Made by a program: the position numbers and the translations under genes. This document shows positions 34,281-43,638 of a DNA stretch of 64,000 nt, in pieces. Location: positions 124,001 to 188,000 of the forward strand of contig NZ_KZ857175.1 in assembly GCF_003350925.1 (NCBI RefSeq). Reading direction: 5' to 3'. The first letter of the stretch is position 1; the number at the start of each line of letters is the position of its first letter. The notes beneath the pieces are model-generated. The model was given only the letters and a program-made list of their open reading frames with translations. It had not been told where the DNA came from and did not search any database. Source of the DNA: Dyella tabacisoli. GTDB taxonomy: Bacteria; Pseudomonadota; Gammaproteobacteria; Xanthomonadales; Rhodanobacteraceae.

Positions 34281-34895
34281 CTAGCTCCAGCCGACCCAGT
34301 ACGCCAGGTAGCCAGGCACTTCGCGCAGGCTCGAATAGACATCTCGTATGAACCAGCGCCGGGGGTAATCGCCACCGGCGTCTTCGGCGCCGGCCTGACG
34401 CAGCGCAAGACGCGCGCGCGGCAGATGAAAATATTGCGATACCACGACCACGCGGTGCTGGCCGTGCGCGGCCAGCCAGGCTTGCGCGTGCAGGGCCGAT
34501 GCGCGGGTGTTGTCGCCTGATGAATCGACGACGATGTGCTGCGCCGGCACGCCATGCGCCACCAGCCAGTCGCGCATACCGATGGCTTCGTCGCGGCCGT
34601 CGCTCGAATCGACACCTCCGCTGACCATGACGGTGCCGCATCCGCCGCGTTGGTATAACGCCTGGGCAGCCTGTAACCGTGCTTCGAGTCGCGGCAGCGG
34701 GCGATTGACGCGATCGACGGTGTTGCCCAGGACCAGCGCCAGCTCGGCCGGTTGTGGCCGGGTGGCAATGCCGGTCGCGGCAATGATGCATGCGCCGAGC
34801 AGCCATAGGCTGGTTGCGGCAAGAACGCCTTGTCGTAGGTGGCGCCATCCGGCGTGGCGCTGAATCAAGGATGGGAGGCGGTGTGGGCGGGGCAT
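34281..34895 (-). CDS. DUF218/YdcF-like membrane-anchored protein
   Basis: A 204-residue protein with one N-terminal membrane segment (VLAATSLWLLGACIIAATGI) and a DUF218 domain: ELALVLGNTV, CGTVMVSGG, NTRASALHAQAWL and VVVVSQYFHLPRARLALRQ are the conserved blocks of the SanA/ElyC/YdcF family. Relatives affect envelope integrity, and some bind S-adenosylmethionine; the biochemical role is not settled. Its stop lies seven bases from the stop of the convergent HlyD gene. Confidence 0.85.
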   Translation of the reverse strand: MPRPHRLPSLIQRHAGWRHLRQGVLAATSLWLLGACIIAATGIATRPQPAELALVLGNTVDRVNRPLPRLEARLQAAQALYQRGGCGTVMVSGGVDSSDGRDEAIGMRDWLVAHGVPAQHIVVDSSGDNTRASALHAQAWLAAHGQHRVVVVSQYFHLPRARLALRQAGAEDAGGDYPRRWFIRDVYSSLREVPGYLAYWVGWS

Positions 34896-34965
34896 GCGGG
34901 AAGGTGTGGTGGTGGGGCTAGTGAGTTTGCGCTTGTAGTGTGGCGTGATGCGGGCGTGTGCCCCC

Positions 34966-35058
34966 CTCCCAGCCTCCCCCTACAAGTAGGGGGAGGAGCT
35001 AAAAGCTCGCCTCAGTCGGCTCCCTCCCCTGCTTGTAGGGGAGGGTTGGGGAGGGGTA
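34966..35058. repeat. GC-rich palindromic repeat, family A (two units), overlapping a coding end
   Basis: Two palindromic units (about 34973-35001 and 35027-35058) joined by a short linker. The second unit provides the last residues of the acetyltransferase encoded at 35012-35653. Confidence 0.85.
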
Positions 35059-35653
35059 GGGCCTTTGTCAGCCGCTCCAGCCGCATACCTAGCCAACGAT
35101 TCACATCCGGCCATTCGCCGGCAAGGATGCTGTAACAGACGGTGTCCCGCAGGGTGCCGTCAGGGCGGCGTTTGTGGGCGCGCAGGATACCGTCCTTGCA
35201 GGCGCCCAGGCGCTCGATGGCGCGTTGCGAATCGAGGTTGCGGTGGTCGGTGTGAAACTCCACCGCAACGCAGTCCAGTGCTTCAAAGGCATGCTTGAGC
35301 AGCAGGCGCTTGCAGGCGCTGTTGAGATGGCTGCGCTGCCAGCGCTTGGCGTACCAGGTGTAGCCGATGGCGATGCGCGGCAGCTCGGCGGCGAAGTCGT
35401 AGTAGCGGGTGCTGCCGACGATCTCGTTGGTGGATTTCTCGCGCACGGCGAACGGCAGATGCTGGCCGTCGGCCTGGCTTTGCAGTGCTTTGGCGATATA
35501 GCTGGCAGCCTGGCCGGGGGGCGGCGCGCTGGTGAACCATAGTTTCCATAGTTCGCCGTCGGCGGCGGCGGCTTCCAGTGCTGGGGCGTGTTCCGGGCGC
35601 AGGGGTTCAAGGATGACGTGGTCGTCTTCCAGGCGAGTCGGGGTAAGCGGCAT
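35012..35653 (-). CDS. GNAT-family N-acetyltransferase (RimJ/RimL type)
   Basis: A 213-residue acetyl-CoA-dependent acetyltransferase of the Acetyltransf_3 group: VILEPLRPEHAPAL at the front, EIVGSTRYYDF and IAIGYTWYAKRWQRSHLNSACKRLLLKHAFE across the acetyl-CoA site, and NLDSQRAIERLGACKDGILR near the end, all typical of RimJ/RimL-like enzymes. The target could be a ribosomal protein N-terminus or a small molecule. Its last 15 residues (LPLPNPPLQAGEGAD) are encoded by the family A palindrome, so the original stop has been replaced by repeat sequence. It follows the DUF465 gene by 11 bp and is likely co-transcribed with it. Confidence 0.9.
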   Translation of the reverse strand: MPLTPTRLEDDHVILEPLRPEHAPALEAAAADGELWKLWFTSAPPPGQAASYIAKALQSQADGQHLPFAVREKSTNEIVGSTRYYDFAAELPRIAIGYTWYAKRWQRSHLNSACKRLLLKHAFEALDCVAVEFHTDHRNLDSQRAIERLGACKDGILRAHKRRPDGTLRDTVCYSILAGEWPDVNRWLGMRLERLTKALPLPNPPLQAGEGAD

Positions 35654-35664
35654 TGAAGAGGCTC

Positions 35665-35871
35665 TTAGGCGTCGAGGTCGGGGATCAGCTTGCTTTCGAG
35701 TCGTGCGATGGTGTCTTTCAGCAGCAGCTTGCGTTTTTTAAGCCGGCTCAGTGCCAGTTCGTCGATGCCGATGGTCTCGACCAGGCGCTCGATGGCCAGG
35801 TCCAGGTCGCGGTGTTCGATGCGTAACTCGGTCAGTATGTGAGCAATTTCGATGGGATCCTGAACCTGCAT
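35665..35871 (-). CDS. DUF465 (YdcH-like) small coiled-coil protein
   Basis: A 68-residue, mostly helical protein with the DUF465 pattern: [15 protein letters not shown] followed by [17 protein letters not shown]. The function of YdcH-type proteins is not known. The ATG at 35871 was chosen because it gives the family length; the open frame adds a proline-rich leader that overlaps the start region of the divergent ttcA. First gene of a likely two-gene unit with the acetyltransferase. Confidence 0.85.
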   Translation of the reverse strand: MQVQDPIEIAHILTELRIEHRDLDLAIERLVETIGIDELALSRLKKRKLLLKDTIARLESKLIPDLDA

Positions 35872-35983
35872 GGGGTGGCCTGCTGGGGGCGGCGGAGGCG
35901 GGCGAAAGAGCATCAGTGTAACGCCGCCAGCCGCGGCCCGGACAGGCGGCTACAATGGGCGCCCGTTCGCCCGATGCCGCTGC

Positions 35984-36847
35984 ATGTCCGCCCAGATCGA
36001 ACCCCATCGCAAACAAGTCTACGAGGCTGGCAAGCTCGCCAAGCGCCTGCGCCATCAGGTCGGCCAGGCGATTGCCGATTTCAACATGATCGAAAACGGC
36101 GACAAGGTGATGGTGTGCCTGTCCGGCGGCAAGGACTCCTACACCTTGCTCGACATGTTGCTGTCATTGCAGGCGAAGGCGCCGGTACGTTTTGAGCTGA
36201 TTGCGGTGAATCTGGATCAGAAGCAGCCGGATTTCCCCGAGCACGTGTTGCCGCAGTATTTAACTGAGCGCGGGGTGCCGTTTCACATCATCGAGCAAGA
36301 CACTTACAGCACGGTGACACGGGTGATTCCCGCCGGCAAAACCATGTGCAGCCTATGTTCGCGCCTGCGCCGTGGCGCGCTGTATCAGTGGGCGGCGGCG
36401 AACGGGGTGACCAAGATAGCGCTTGGCCATCACCGCGACGATATTCTGGGCACGTTTTTTCTCAACCTGTTTTATCAGGCGCAGTTAAAGGCGATGCCGC
36501 CGAAACTGCGCTCGGACGATGGTCGCCATGTGGTGATCCGTCCCTTGGCTTATTGCAAAGAAAGCGATATCGCCGAATACGCGACGCAACGTGCTTTTCC
36601 GATCATCCCGTGCAATCTGTGCGGCTCGCAGGAGAACCTGCAGCGCAAGGCCGTCAAGCGCATGCTGGACGATTGGGAAAAACAGCAGCCGGGGCGTAGC
36701 GAAAATATTTTTCGCGCGCTTGGTTCGGTGTCGCCATCGCAATTGGCCGATCGCAAGTTGTTCGACTTCGTTGCGCTCGGCGCGCGCGAAGATGCCGTAC
36801 CCGTCGATGTGCATGGCTGGCTGGCCGGCGCACCCGACGAGCCATAA
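35984..36847 (+). CDS. ttcA: tRNA 2-thiocytidine(32) synthetase TtcA
   Basis: An ATP-dependent, iron-sulfur enzyme that thiolates cytidine 32 in certain tRNAs. The PP-loop SGGKDS is at residues 47-52, the first cysteine pair at C122 and C125 ([11 protein letters not shown]), and a further CNLC cluster is near residue 210 ([14 protein letters not shown]). The length of 287 residues is a little under that of E. coli (311). ATG 35984 was chosen by alignment in mind to the family; 38 upstream codons are open but Gly/Pro/Arg-rich and unlikely to be translated. A TACAAT at 35951-35956 is a possible -10 element. The gene is divergent from the DUF465 gene. Confidence 0.96.
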   Translation: MSAQIEPHRKQVYEAGKLAKRLRHQVGQAIADFNMIENGDKVMVCLSGGKDSYTLLDMLLSLQAKAPVRFELIAVNLDQKQPDFPEHVLPQYLTERGVPFHIIEQDTYSTVTRVIPAGKTMCSLCSRLRRGALYQWAAANGVTKIALGHHRDDILGTFFLNLFYQAQLKAMPPKLRSDDGRHVVIRPLAYCKESDIAEYATQRAFPIIPCNLCGSQENLQRKAVKRMLDDWEKQQPGRSENIFRALGSVSPSQLADRKLFDFVALGAREDAVPVDVHGWLAGAPDEP

Positions 36848-36894
36848 GCCGCTTTTATCTTTCCACCCCACTCTTTAATCCAGGGAATAACGCC

Positions 36895-38097
36895 GTGTCT
36901 CTTTTTGCATCCGTTGAAATGACCCCGGGCGATCCGATCCTGGGACTTACCGAGGCTTATCTGGCCGATACCCGTGCGGGCAAGGTCAATCTCGGCGTAG
37001 GCATTTACTACGACGAACAGGGCCGTATTCCGTTGATGCGCGCGGTGCGTGAAGTGGAGCAGGCGCTGGCACTGGAAGCGAAGTCGCGCGGCTACTTGCC
37101 GATCGACGGCATGCCGGCCTACGACCAGGCCACTCAGCGGCTGGTGTTTGGTGCCGAGTCGCCGTTGTTGGCGGCGGGGCGTGTGGCGACGTCGCAAACG
37201 GTAGGTGGCAGCGGTGCTTTGCGCGTGGGTGCCGATTTATTGAGGAAAGCCCTGCCCGAGGCCAAGGTCGCCATCAGCAGCCCGAGCTGGGAAAACCACC
37301 GCGTGGTGTTTACGGCGGCCGGGTTCGAGGTGGTCGATTACGCTTATTACGATCCGTCCACGCATGGGCTGGATTTCGCCGGCATGCAGGCCGATCTCGG
37401 CAAGCTTGAGCCGGGTACCGTGGTGTTGCTGCACGCCTGCTGCCATAACCCGACCGGTGTCGATCTCACCGTAGAGCAGTGGAAGCAGGTCGTGGCGCTG
37501 GTGAAAGACCGCGGGCTGCTGCCTTTTATCGACATGGCGTATCAGGGTTTCGACAAGGGCATCGATGCCGATGCGGTGGCGGTGCGCCTGTTTGCCGAAT
37601 CGGGGATCGAATCGTTCGTGGTCGCCAATTCGTATTCCAAATCGTTCTCGCTATACGGCGAACGCGTGGGTGCGTTGTCTATCGTCGGCGCCAATCGCGA
37701 AGAGACGCTGCGCGTGCAGTCGCTGGTGAAGCGCACGATTCGCTCCAACTACTCCAGCCCGTCCACACATGGTGCCGCCTTGGTCGCCGGCGTACTCAAC
37801 AGTGTCGAGCTGCGTGCGATGTGGGAGGCCGAGCTGGGCGAGATGCGCGAGCGCATTCACGCGATGCGCGCCGGCATGGTGGAAAAACTGGCCGCCAACG
37901 GCGCACCGCAGTTCGACTTTATCCAGCGTCAGGCCGGCATGTTCTCTTACTCGGGCTTGAGCAAGGCCCAGGTGGATCGCCTGCGTGAGGAATACGCGAT
38001 CTATGCGATCGGCACCGGCCGTATCTGTGTGGCCGCGCTTAACCGCGGCAACCTGGAAACGGTGGTGGCGGCGGTGGGCGCGGTCAGCAGGCTCTGA
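36895..38097 (+). CDS. tyrB: Aromatic/aspartate aminotransferase, class I (TyrB-like)
   Basis: A PLP enzyme of 400 residues that transfers the amino group between aromatic amino acids or aspartate and 2-oxoglutarate. The PLP lysine is K249 in NSYSKSFSLYGERVG; HNPTGVDLT and the DMAYQGFDKG aspartate are also present. The sequence is of the AspC/TyrB subgroup; residues that would separate tyrosine from aspartate preference cannot be judged by eye, so the symbol is tentative. The start is GTG 36895. It lies 47 bp after ttcA on the same strand and is followed by a family A palindrome. Confidence 0.93.
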   Translation: MSLFASVEMTPGDPILGLTEAYLADTRAGKVNLGVGIYYDEQGRIPLMRAVREVEQALALEAKSRGYLPIDGMPAYDQATQRLVFGAESPLLAAGRVATSQTVGGSGALRVGADLLRKALPEAKVAISSPSWENHRVVFTAAGFEVVDYAYYDPSTHGLDFAGMQADLGKLEPGTVVLLHACCHNPTGVDLTVEQWKQVVALVKDRGLLPFIDMAYQGFDKGIDADAVAVRLFAESGIESFVVANSYSKSFSLYGERVGALSIVGANREETLRVQSLVKRTIRSNYSSPSTHGAALVAGVLNSVELRAMWEAELGEMRERIHAMRAGMVEKLAANGAPQFDFIQRQAGMFSYSGLSKAQVDRLREEYAIYAIGTGRICVAALNRGNLETVVAAVGAVSRL

Positions 38098-38102
38098 TGT
38101 TT

Positions 38103-38130
38103 TCTCCTCCACCCCCTGCAAGGGGAGGGG
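38103..38130. repeat. GC-rich palindromic repeat, family A (single short unit)
   Basis: CCACCCCCTGCAAGGGGAGG core between the convergent tyrB-like and TonB-receptor genes; it may double as a transcription end. Confidence 0.75.
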
Positions 38131-38139
38131 GCAGCAAGC

Positions 38140-41100
38140 TCAGTAGTCGTAGCTCACGCTGAGTCGGGCGTAGCGCGGCAACTGGCGCGAGGTCGGCGTT
38201 CCGTACAAGGGGTTGGCTTTGTTGGGTGACGATTCGGCGTTGGGGAAAATGCCGGTCACCCGTTGCTCGTTGAGCAGGTTGAAGACATTGGCGCTAAAGG
38301 CCAGCCGGCTCGCTGCAAAGGCGGGGCGATAGGTGACGCCAAGATCGAGCTGATGAATCCACGGCAGGCTGCCATGGCTGCCCGGTGGCGAGGGTTGGCC
38401 GTTGCAGTAGTGATAGGTGTTGCCGTAGCCGGCAGGGTCGGCATGGCTGGCGCCGTAATAGCCGAGGCAGGCTTTGGGTGCGCCGGAGATCACACTCAGA
38501 TTGCCGGAGACCAGCCATTCCGGCGCGATCTGGTAGTAGCCGAAGAGCTTGATCTGATGTTTGTGATCGTTGTTCTGCACGCCATTGGTGTACTCCATGA
38601 CATAGGCGTTGTCCCAGTCTTCCGTGGTGGAGGCGGCGGTCTGGCCGGTGCCGCGCGATTCGCTGTAAAGATCCGAGCGGACCTGGCCTTCGGTGTTGCC
38701 GTAGCTGCGTGAGAACACGTACGTGAGCTTGCCGTACCAATGGCCGTCGAAGGGGTGTTCGAGAAAGCTCTCCAGTCCGTAGTAGCGGCGTTTCAGTTGT
38801 TGAAAGCCGAACTCGGTATGGGTGAGCGGCACGCTGACGTGATGGCCGGAGGTATCGACCAGGGTGAAGGTATTGGCCCGGCCCGGATTAATCAGCCAGC
38901 AACTGACTGGATTGCTGTGGGTCGTGACCTGATAGCCGAGTGATCCGGCCTTGGCCAGCACGCGGTCGATATCGCAGTAGTCGTCGATCGCATTACGCAG
39001 AATGCGCTGGGTCAGTTTGGCGCCATAGACCCAATTCGTGTCGAGGGTTTTGCTGAAGCCCACGATGAATTCGTCTTGGTATTCGGACTTCAGATGCTGC
39101 GCGGCGACGGTTTTTGGATCGGGCAGTTGGCCGAAATAATTGTTCGCCGAGACAGGTGCCGAGAGGGCGGTGAGACCGGTCGGGGTGCCGTCCGCGGCGA
39201 TGCCGCTATAGGTGAAGTACTGCGAGGTGCTCAGTGCGCCGCCGGCGGCGTTGAGCGCGGGGTTGAGCGGCAGGCCCAGATAATAGCGGCCCGCGTTGGC
39301 GTAGATCTTGAAGCTCGAATCGCCATAGACGTCCCAGCCGGCGCCCAGGCGCGGTGCCCATTGCGGCTTGTGCTGGGTGATGAAGGCCTCGCTATGGCTG
39401 TTGAAGTTCTTGAACTGATCGTTGCGCAGGCCTAGCGAGAGCAGCCAGCGATCATTGAGCTGCCATTTGTCTTCGATGTATTGCGCGCGCTGACTGGAGC
39501 GCACGGTAGCCAGGCTGCTGGCGACGTCTCTGATGACGTAATAGCCGCCCGCGCCGTTGGGAAAGCCGATGGTTGCCGGAACGCCCAGGCCGGTGGAGAT
39601 CGGCGTGTTCGGATCGCCCTGACCGTAACTCCACGAATACGCCGGCCCCGACGTGGCGGACCCCTGCTTGATCGCTCGCGAGCCCTGGTTATCGATGCCT
39701 GCGCTAAGCGTATGCTCGCCCAGCTTGTAGCTGATATCGATGCGCGTATTGGTGGTCTTGTTGCCACGGCCAGGATTGAACAGCGACAGCACGGTCTGGC
39801 CGTTGCCCCGTGCGATGCCGCGATTCAAGGCCGGGTTCTGGTTGGTCAGGCCATCGATATAAGTAAGGCTGCTGTTGTAGCCGCCGGGTACGTCGTAGTT
39901 GGTGGTCTTGAGCTGGCCGTATAGCGCGGTCACGGTCAGGTTGTCGGTGAGATAGCCGGTGTATTTGGCCGTATAGATGTCGCCACCGGTCTTGGTGTTG
40001 TCGTTGTAGTTGATGAAGCTGCCGCGCTTGCGGTTGATGAAGTCGTAGCGGTAGACCGAGCCGGAGGTTTTTTGTTTGTCCGAAGCGCCGGTGAGTTCAA
40101 GGATGTGGCTGTCGGTGATGTTCCAGTCCAGCTTGCCGTACCAGCGAGGATCACTGTTGCGGTAGTCCACATAAGGCTTGGTACTGGCGTAGCCACTGAC
40201 CGGGTTGACCTGGTTGCCTTGCTGGCGCTCATATTCGCCGGCCAGGAAAAAGAATAATTTGTCTTTGATGAGCGGGCCGCCGGCATAGGCGCTGACGGTG
40301 GTGGCCCAGGATTTGTTCTCGCTGTCCGGCGAGTAGAGATTGCCGGCCTTGGGGGTGGCGGGCAGGCCGTTGGCGTAATAGCGGTCGCGTGTGCTGGCGC
40401 GGGCGAACGAAGGCTCCCATAGCAGTTGCGCGCCGAAGTGCCAGTCGTTGGTGCCGCGCTTGCCGACCACGTTGATGACGCCGCCGTCGGAGCGGCCGTA
40501 TTGGGCGCTATAGCCGCCGGTATAGACCTCTTGCTGGTCGATCGCGCCGTAGGGCACCGACAGGCCGCCGAAACCGCGTAATGGGTCGGTGGTGTTGAAG
40601 CCATTGATGTAATAAGCGTTTTCGTTCGCCGCCGAACCGCCAAAACTGACCAGCGAATTGCCGGTGGGGCCGGTGAAGCTGCCGCCGTTGTTGACCACGC
40701 CGGGCGCGAGCAGGGCGATGGCTTCGGAGCTGCGGCCGAGTGGAATTTTGGCTAGCTGATCGGCGGTTATCACGGTGCGCGAGTCCACGCTGGATACGTC
40801 GATGGCCGGCAGCGCGTTGGCGGTGACATTTATCCCGCTGAGATTTTTCGCCTTGTCCACGGTAAACGACACCTCGGTGCCTGCGCCCACCTTGATGGCG
40901 ATGTTCTCGCGTGTTTCCACCGTCTGGCCGTTGTGCTGCAGGGTGACCGTATAGCTGCCAAGAGGAAGCTGGGTTGCCGCATAGCGGCCGCGATTGTCGA
41001 CGGCGATTTCGCGGGTAAGGCCACTACTGCTTTTGATTAGTACGCTATCGCCGGATTCGGAGGGCGCCTGGCCAAAGATGCTGCCGGTAGTGGACTGCGC

Positions 41101-41175
41101 CAGCACGCTGCAACTCAAACCAAGGCCGATGGCCCAGGTCAACATGCGCTTGCTCAATGGCTTGCCGTTCTTCAT
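38140..41175 (-). CDS. TonB-dependent outer-membrane receptor, Oar-like
   Basis: A 1,011-residue receptor. The signal peptide ends at SCSVLAQ (about residue 26), followed by a carboxypeptidase-regulatory-like Ig domain (about 28-110, RGRYAATQLPLGSYTVTL), a TonB plug domain (about 125-240, with the EAIALLAPGVVNNGG and YYINGFNTTDPLRGFGG segments), and a 22-stranded barrel ending LSVSYDY. This layout is that of Oar-type receptors, expanded in Xanthomonadales and used for uptake of scarce substrates; the substrate is not evident and no partner transporter or enzyme lies beside it. It is preceded by a long AT-rich leader (41390-41450). Confidence 0.93.
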   Translation of the reverse strand: MKNGKPLSKRMLTWAIGLGLSCSVLAQSTTGSIFGQAPSESGDSVLIKSSSGLTREIAVDNRGRYAATQLPLGSYTVTLQHNGQTVETRENIAIKVGAGTEVSFTVDKAKNLSGINVTANALPAIDVSSVDSRTVITADQLAKIPLGRSSEAIALLAPGVVNNGGSFTGPTGNSLVSFGGSAANENAYYINGFNTTDPLRGFGGLSVPYGAIDQQEVYTGGYSAQYGRSDGGVINVVGKRGTNDWHFGAQLLWEPSFARASTRDRYYANGLPATPKAGNLYSPDSENKSWATTVSAYAGGPLIKDKLFFFLAGEYERQQGNQVNPVSGYASTKPYVDYRNSDPRWYGKLDWNITDSHILELTGASDKQKTSGSVYRYDFINRKRGSFINYNDNTKTGGDIYTAKYTGYLTDNLTVTALYGQLKTTNYDVPGGYNSSLTYIDGLTNQNPALNRGIARGNGQTVLSLFNPGRGNKTTNTRIDISYKLGEHTLSAGIDNQGSRAIKQGSATSGPAYSWSYGQGDPNTPISTGLGVPATIGFPNGAGGYYVIRDVASSLATVRSSQRAQYIEDKWQLNDRWLLSLGLRNDQFKNFNSHSEAFITQHKPQWAPRLGAGWDVYGDSSFKIYANAGRYYLGLPLNPALNAAGGALSTSQYFTYSGIAADGTPTGLTALSAPVSANNYFGQLPDPKTVAAQHLKSEYQDEFIVGFSKTLDTNWVYGAKLTQRILRNAIDDYCDIDRVLAKAGSLGYQVTTHSNPVSCWLINPGRANTFTLVDTSGHHVSVPLTHTEFGFQQLKRRYYGLESFLEHPFDGHWYGKLTYVFSRSYGNTEGQVRSDLYSESRGTGQTAASTTEDWDNAYVMEYTNGVQNNDHKHQIKLFGYYQIAPEWLVSGNLSVISGAPKACLGYYGASHADPAGYGNTYHYCNGQPSPPGSHGSLPWIHQLDLGVTYRPAFAASRLAFSANVFNLLNEQRVTGIFPNAESSPNKANPLYGTPTSRQLPRYARLSVSYDY

Positions 41176-41637
41176 AGCGATTTATGCCCCCAAGTCGATT
41201 GCCGCGCACGGCCAGCCGGCCCCATGGCCATGTGGAACCGCGCATGCTGGCACAGGTTTGTTTTTGTTTCGGTGACACGTTTCCTGGGCGGCCGAATCCG
41301 CCCGGCAGCGATTTAGCGGCCGGTAATACTCGGAAGAGGCATGCCGCCGCTCCGATAGCAGCGAGTGCTGCAATGCGGCATGCGGGTCTTTTATATAGAA
41401 AATTTATTTGGATGTATAGATGTCCAAAATATTTTTTTATAGGAAAAATTCCGCCGCCAATGGCACTTGTGGATTCAGCGATGTGGTCCACGGATGAGGC
41501 TCGCTGCTGCGCATTGAGTTGGGGGCTGGCCCGATGACCTGGCGACGAGGGGGGCGGAGCGCATCCGGTATGATGTTCGTTTTGGCGCGCTCGCCTGAGT
41601 GGCCGTACACCGCTGTTGACCCGGATACGATCGACCT
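41176..41637. other. Intergenic region between TonB receptor and rdgC
   Basis: 462 bp without a convincing gene. The centre (41390-41450) is strikingly AT-rich compared with the host and probably carries the receptor's promoter. Confidence 0.6.
41408..41427. promoter_or_regulatory. Inverted repeat in AT-rich leader of the TonB receptor
   Basis: TTGGATGTATAGATGTCCAA has TTGGA/TCCAA arms around a 10-base centre and sits in the AT-rich leader upstream of the receptor. It could be an operator or UP-element region. The link is positional only. Confidence 0.35.
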
Positions 41638-42555
41638 ATGTTTTTTCGCAATCTCACGTTGTTTCGTTTTTCCCCCGCTGTCGCCGATGATCTCAACCGC
41701 CTCGATGAGGCCCTGGCCGAACACCGTCTGCGGCCCTGCGGCCCGTTGGAAATGGGTACCAAGGGCTTTGTACCGCCGGTGGGGCGCGGCGAAGAGGCCG
41801 CACTAACCCATGCGGTCAAGGCCTGCACGCTGGTGACTGTGGGCAGCGAGGACAAGCTGTTGCCGGCGGCCGTTATCAACGACGAGCTATATCGCAAAGT
41901 GCAGAAGATCGCCGACGAGGAAGGCCGCAAGGTCGGTGGCCGCGAGCGCAAGCGAATCAAAGAGGATTTGCTCACCGAGCTGCTGCCGCGCGCCTTTGTG
42001 CGCACCTCGCGCATGTCGGCCTATGTCGATAAAAAGCACGGCTGGCTGGTGCTCGATACCTCCAGTCGCAAATCGGCCGAGAACGCGCTGACCCAGATAC
42101 GCGAGGCATTGGGCAGTTTTCCGGCCGTGCCGCTTGCGCCCGAGGAAGGCCCACGCGTGCTGATGACCGATTGGCTGGCCAATAACAATCTGCCTGCCGG
42201 CCTGACTTTCGGCGACGAGTGCGAGCTGAAGGACCCCGCCACGGCCACCGGCGCGATCGCCCGCTGCCGCCGGCAAGATCTGGACAGTGAGGAGGTCAAA
42301 GAACATCTGCGTAACGGCAAACAGGTGTTTCAGCTTGGTCTCATCTTCGATGAGCGGATGAGTTTCGTGCTGGGCGAGGATTTGATCCTGCGCAAGCTGA
42401 AGTTTCTCGACGTGGTCATGGACGAGCTGGGCGATAGCCAGCAAGACGCGGCAGCCGAGATGGACGCTAGCTTTGCCCTGCTTACCCTGGAGCTGGAGCG
42501 GCTGCTGGGCAAGCTGGAGGAGTGGTTTGGCCTGCCGCGCCCGGCCGACAGTTGA
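41638..42555 (+). CDS. rdgC: Recombination-associated protein RdgC
   Basis: A ring-shaped, non-specific DNA-binding protein that modulates RecA-dependent recombination and replication restart. The 305-residue sequence matches the family length and shows its conserved blocks: MFFRNLTLFRF at the start, PCGPLEMGTKGFVPP, KLLPAAVINDEL, RMSAYVDKKHGWLVLDTSS and LRKLKFLDVV. It is a stand-alone gene between the TonB receptor (divergent) and the YgjP-type gene (286 bp downstream). Confidence 0.96.
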   Translation: MFFRNLTLFRFSPAVADDLNRLDEALAEHRLRPCGPLEMGTKGFVPPVGRGEEAALTHAVKACTLVTVGSEDKLLPAAVINDELYRKVQKIADEEGRKVGGRERKRIKEDLLTELLPRAFVRTSRMSAYVDKKHGWLVLDTSSRKSAENALTQIREALGSFPAVPLAPEEGPRVLMTDWLANNNLPAGLTFGDECELKDPATATGAIARCRRQDLDSEEVKEHLRNGKQVFQLGLIFDERMSFVLGEDLILRKLKFLDVVMDELGDSQQDAAAEMDASFALLTLELERLLGKLEEWFGLPRPADS

Positions 42556-42782
42556 CCCCGGCCGCGATAACCCGTCCACAGTACCGGCCACGGTAACCCA
42601 ACAGTCTTGCGATCCGGGCATGCTTCCCCATATCGCAGTGGCACCTCAAGCTTTTCGCTGAACAGGCTGGCTGAATAACCCCGCTTGGCAGTAAACGACG
42701 ACATCAGGCTTTAGCTACTCGATGCCGTCGTCGGGCATGATGGACTTTCGCGGCGGGCCGGCACGGCCCACGACTAAGAACC

Positions 42783-42820
42783 TGTCTACGATCCCGGTGT
42801 GACGGAAGGGATCGTAGACA
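42783..42820 (+). promoter_or_regulatory. 13-bp hairpin just upstream of the YgjP-like gene
   Basis: Perfect arms TGTCTACGATCCC (42783-42795) and GGGATCGTAGACA (42808-42820) with a 12-base loop end 21 bp before the ATG at 42842. There is no U-run, so a simple terminator is unlikely; it may influence translation of the following gene or be an operator. Confidence 0.5.
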
Positions 42821-42841
42821 AGCTCGTAAGCGGGCAGAACC

Positions 42842-43612
42842 ATGACGCAGCATTTGGAAGGCGATTGGCTGGAATTGTCGACGACGGGCGGCAGCACGAT
42901 ACGCGTGCAAAAAGCCTCCCATCCACGAGCGCGCCGCTTGCGTCTCACGGTGACTCCCAAGGGCGCGCGGGTGTCCTACCCTCACGGCACCCACCCGGCT
43001 CAGGTCAGTGCGTTTCTACGCAGCCATGCGGACTGGCTGGAGAAAAAGCTCGATGAGCTCAATCTCATCGTCAAACCGTTGCCGCCCCTGCGTGTGGGGC
43101 ATCCCGCTGAATTCCCTTTGCGCGGCGAGGTGCGCATGCTCGATTGGGCCGAGGGCCCGTATCCACGCGTCGAGCCCCACGACGATGGCCTGACCTTGGT
43201 GATACCCCGGCCGCATACGCGCGCGCTCCCGGTAGCGCGCGGCTTGCTTGCTTCGTATTTTGAGTCGCAAATTCGACGTGACGTGTCGCGCTGGTTGGCA
43301 GCCTACGTGCCACAGCTAGGGTTGGCGCCTACGGCACTGCGGATTCGCCCGCTGAAAAGCCTATGGGGCAGCCTGGATACACGCGATCGCATCAACCTCG
43401 ATCTGGCGCTGGCGCTGGCGCCGCCAGCCGCCTTGCGCTACGTGCTGGCACACGAGCTTTGCCATCTCAAGGTGCGTAGCCACTCGCCGCGCTTCTGGGC
43501 CCAAGTCGAAACGATCTTTCCGCATTGGCGCGAGCAACGCGATTGGCTGCGTCAGAACGGCGCCATGCTGAAGGCCGAGTTGGATCGGTTGATTGCCGAC
43601 GTCGCCGATTGA
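42842..43612 (+). CDS. YgjP/UPF0758-type M48-like metal-dependent protease (DUF45)
   Basis: A 256-residue cytoplasmic protein with the zinc motif HELCH at residues 204-208 (ALRYVLAHELCHLKVRSHSPRFW), preceded by the RPLKSLWGSLDTRDRINLDLAL block of the DUF45/WLM clan. The length and motif order agree with E. coli YgjP-like proteins, which are thought to be metallopeptidases; their substrate is unknown. The N-terminus (VQKASHPRARRLRLTVTPKGARVSYP) is the usual beta-rich lead. Convergent with the outer-membrane protein gene that follows. Confidence 0.9.
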   Translation: MTQHLEGDWLELSTTGGSTIRVQKASHPRARRLRLTVTPKGARVSYPHGTHPAQVSAFLRSHADWLEKKLDELNLIVKPLPPLRVGHPAEFPLRGEVRMLDWAEGPYPRVEPHDDGLTLVIPRPHTRALPVARGLLASYFESQIRRDVSRWLAAYVPQLGLAPTALRIRPLKSLWGSLDTRDRINLDLALALAPPAALRYVLAHELCHLKVRSHSPRFWAQVETIFPHWREQRDWLRQNGAMLKAELDRLIADVAD

Positions 43613-43638
43613 GCGCAGTACCTGCCTTTGACAGGCTC

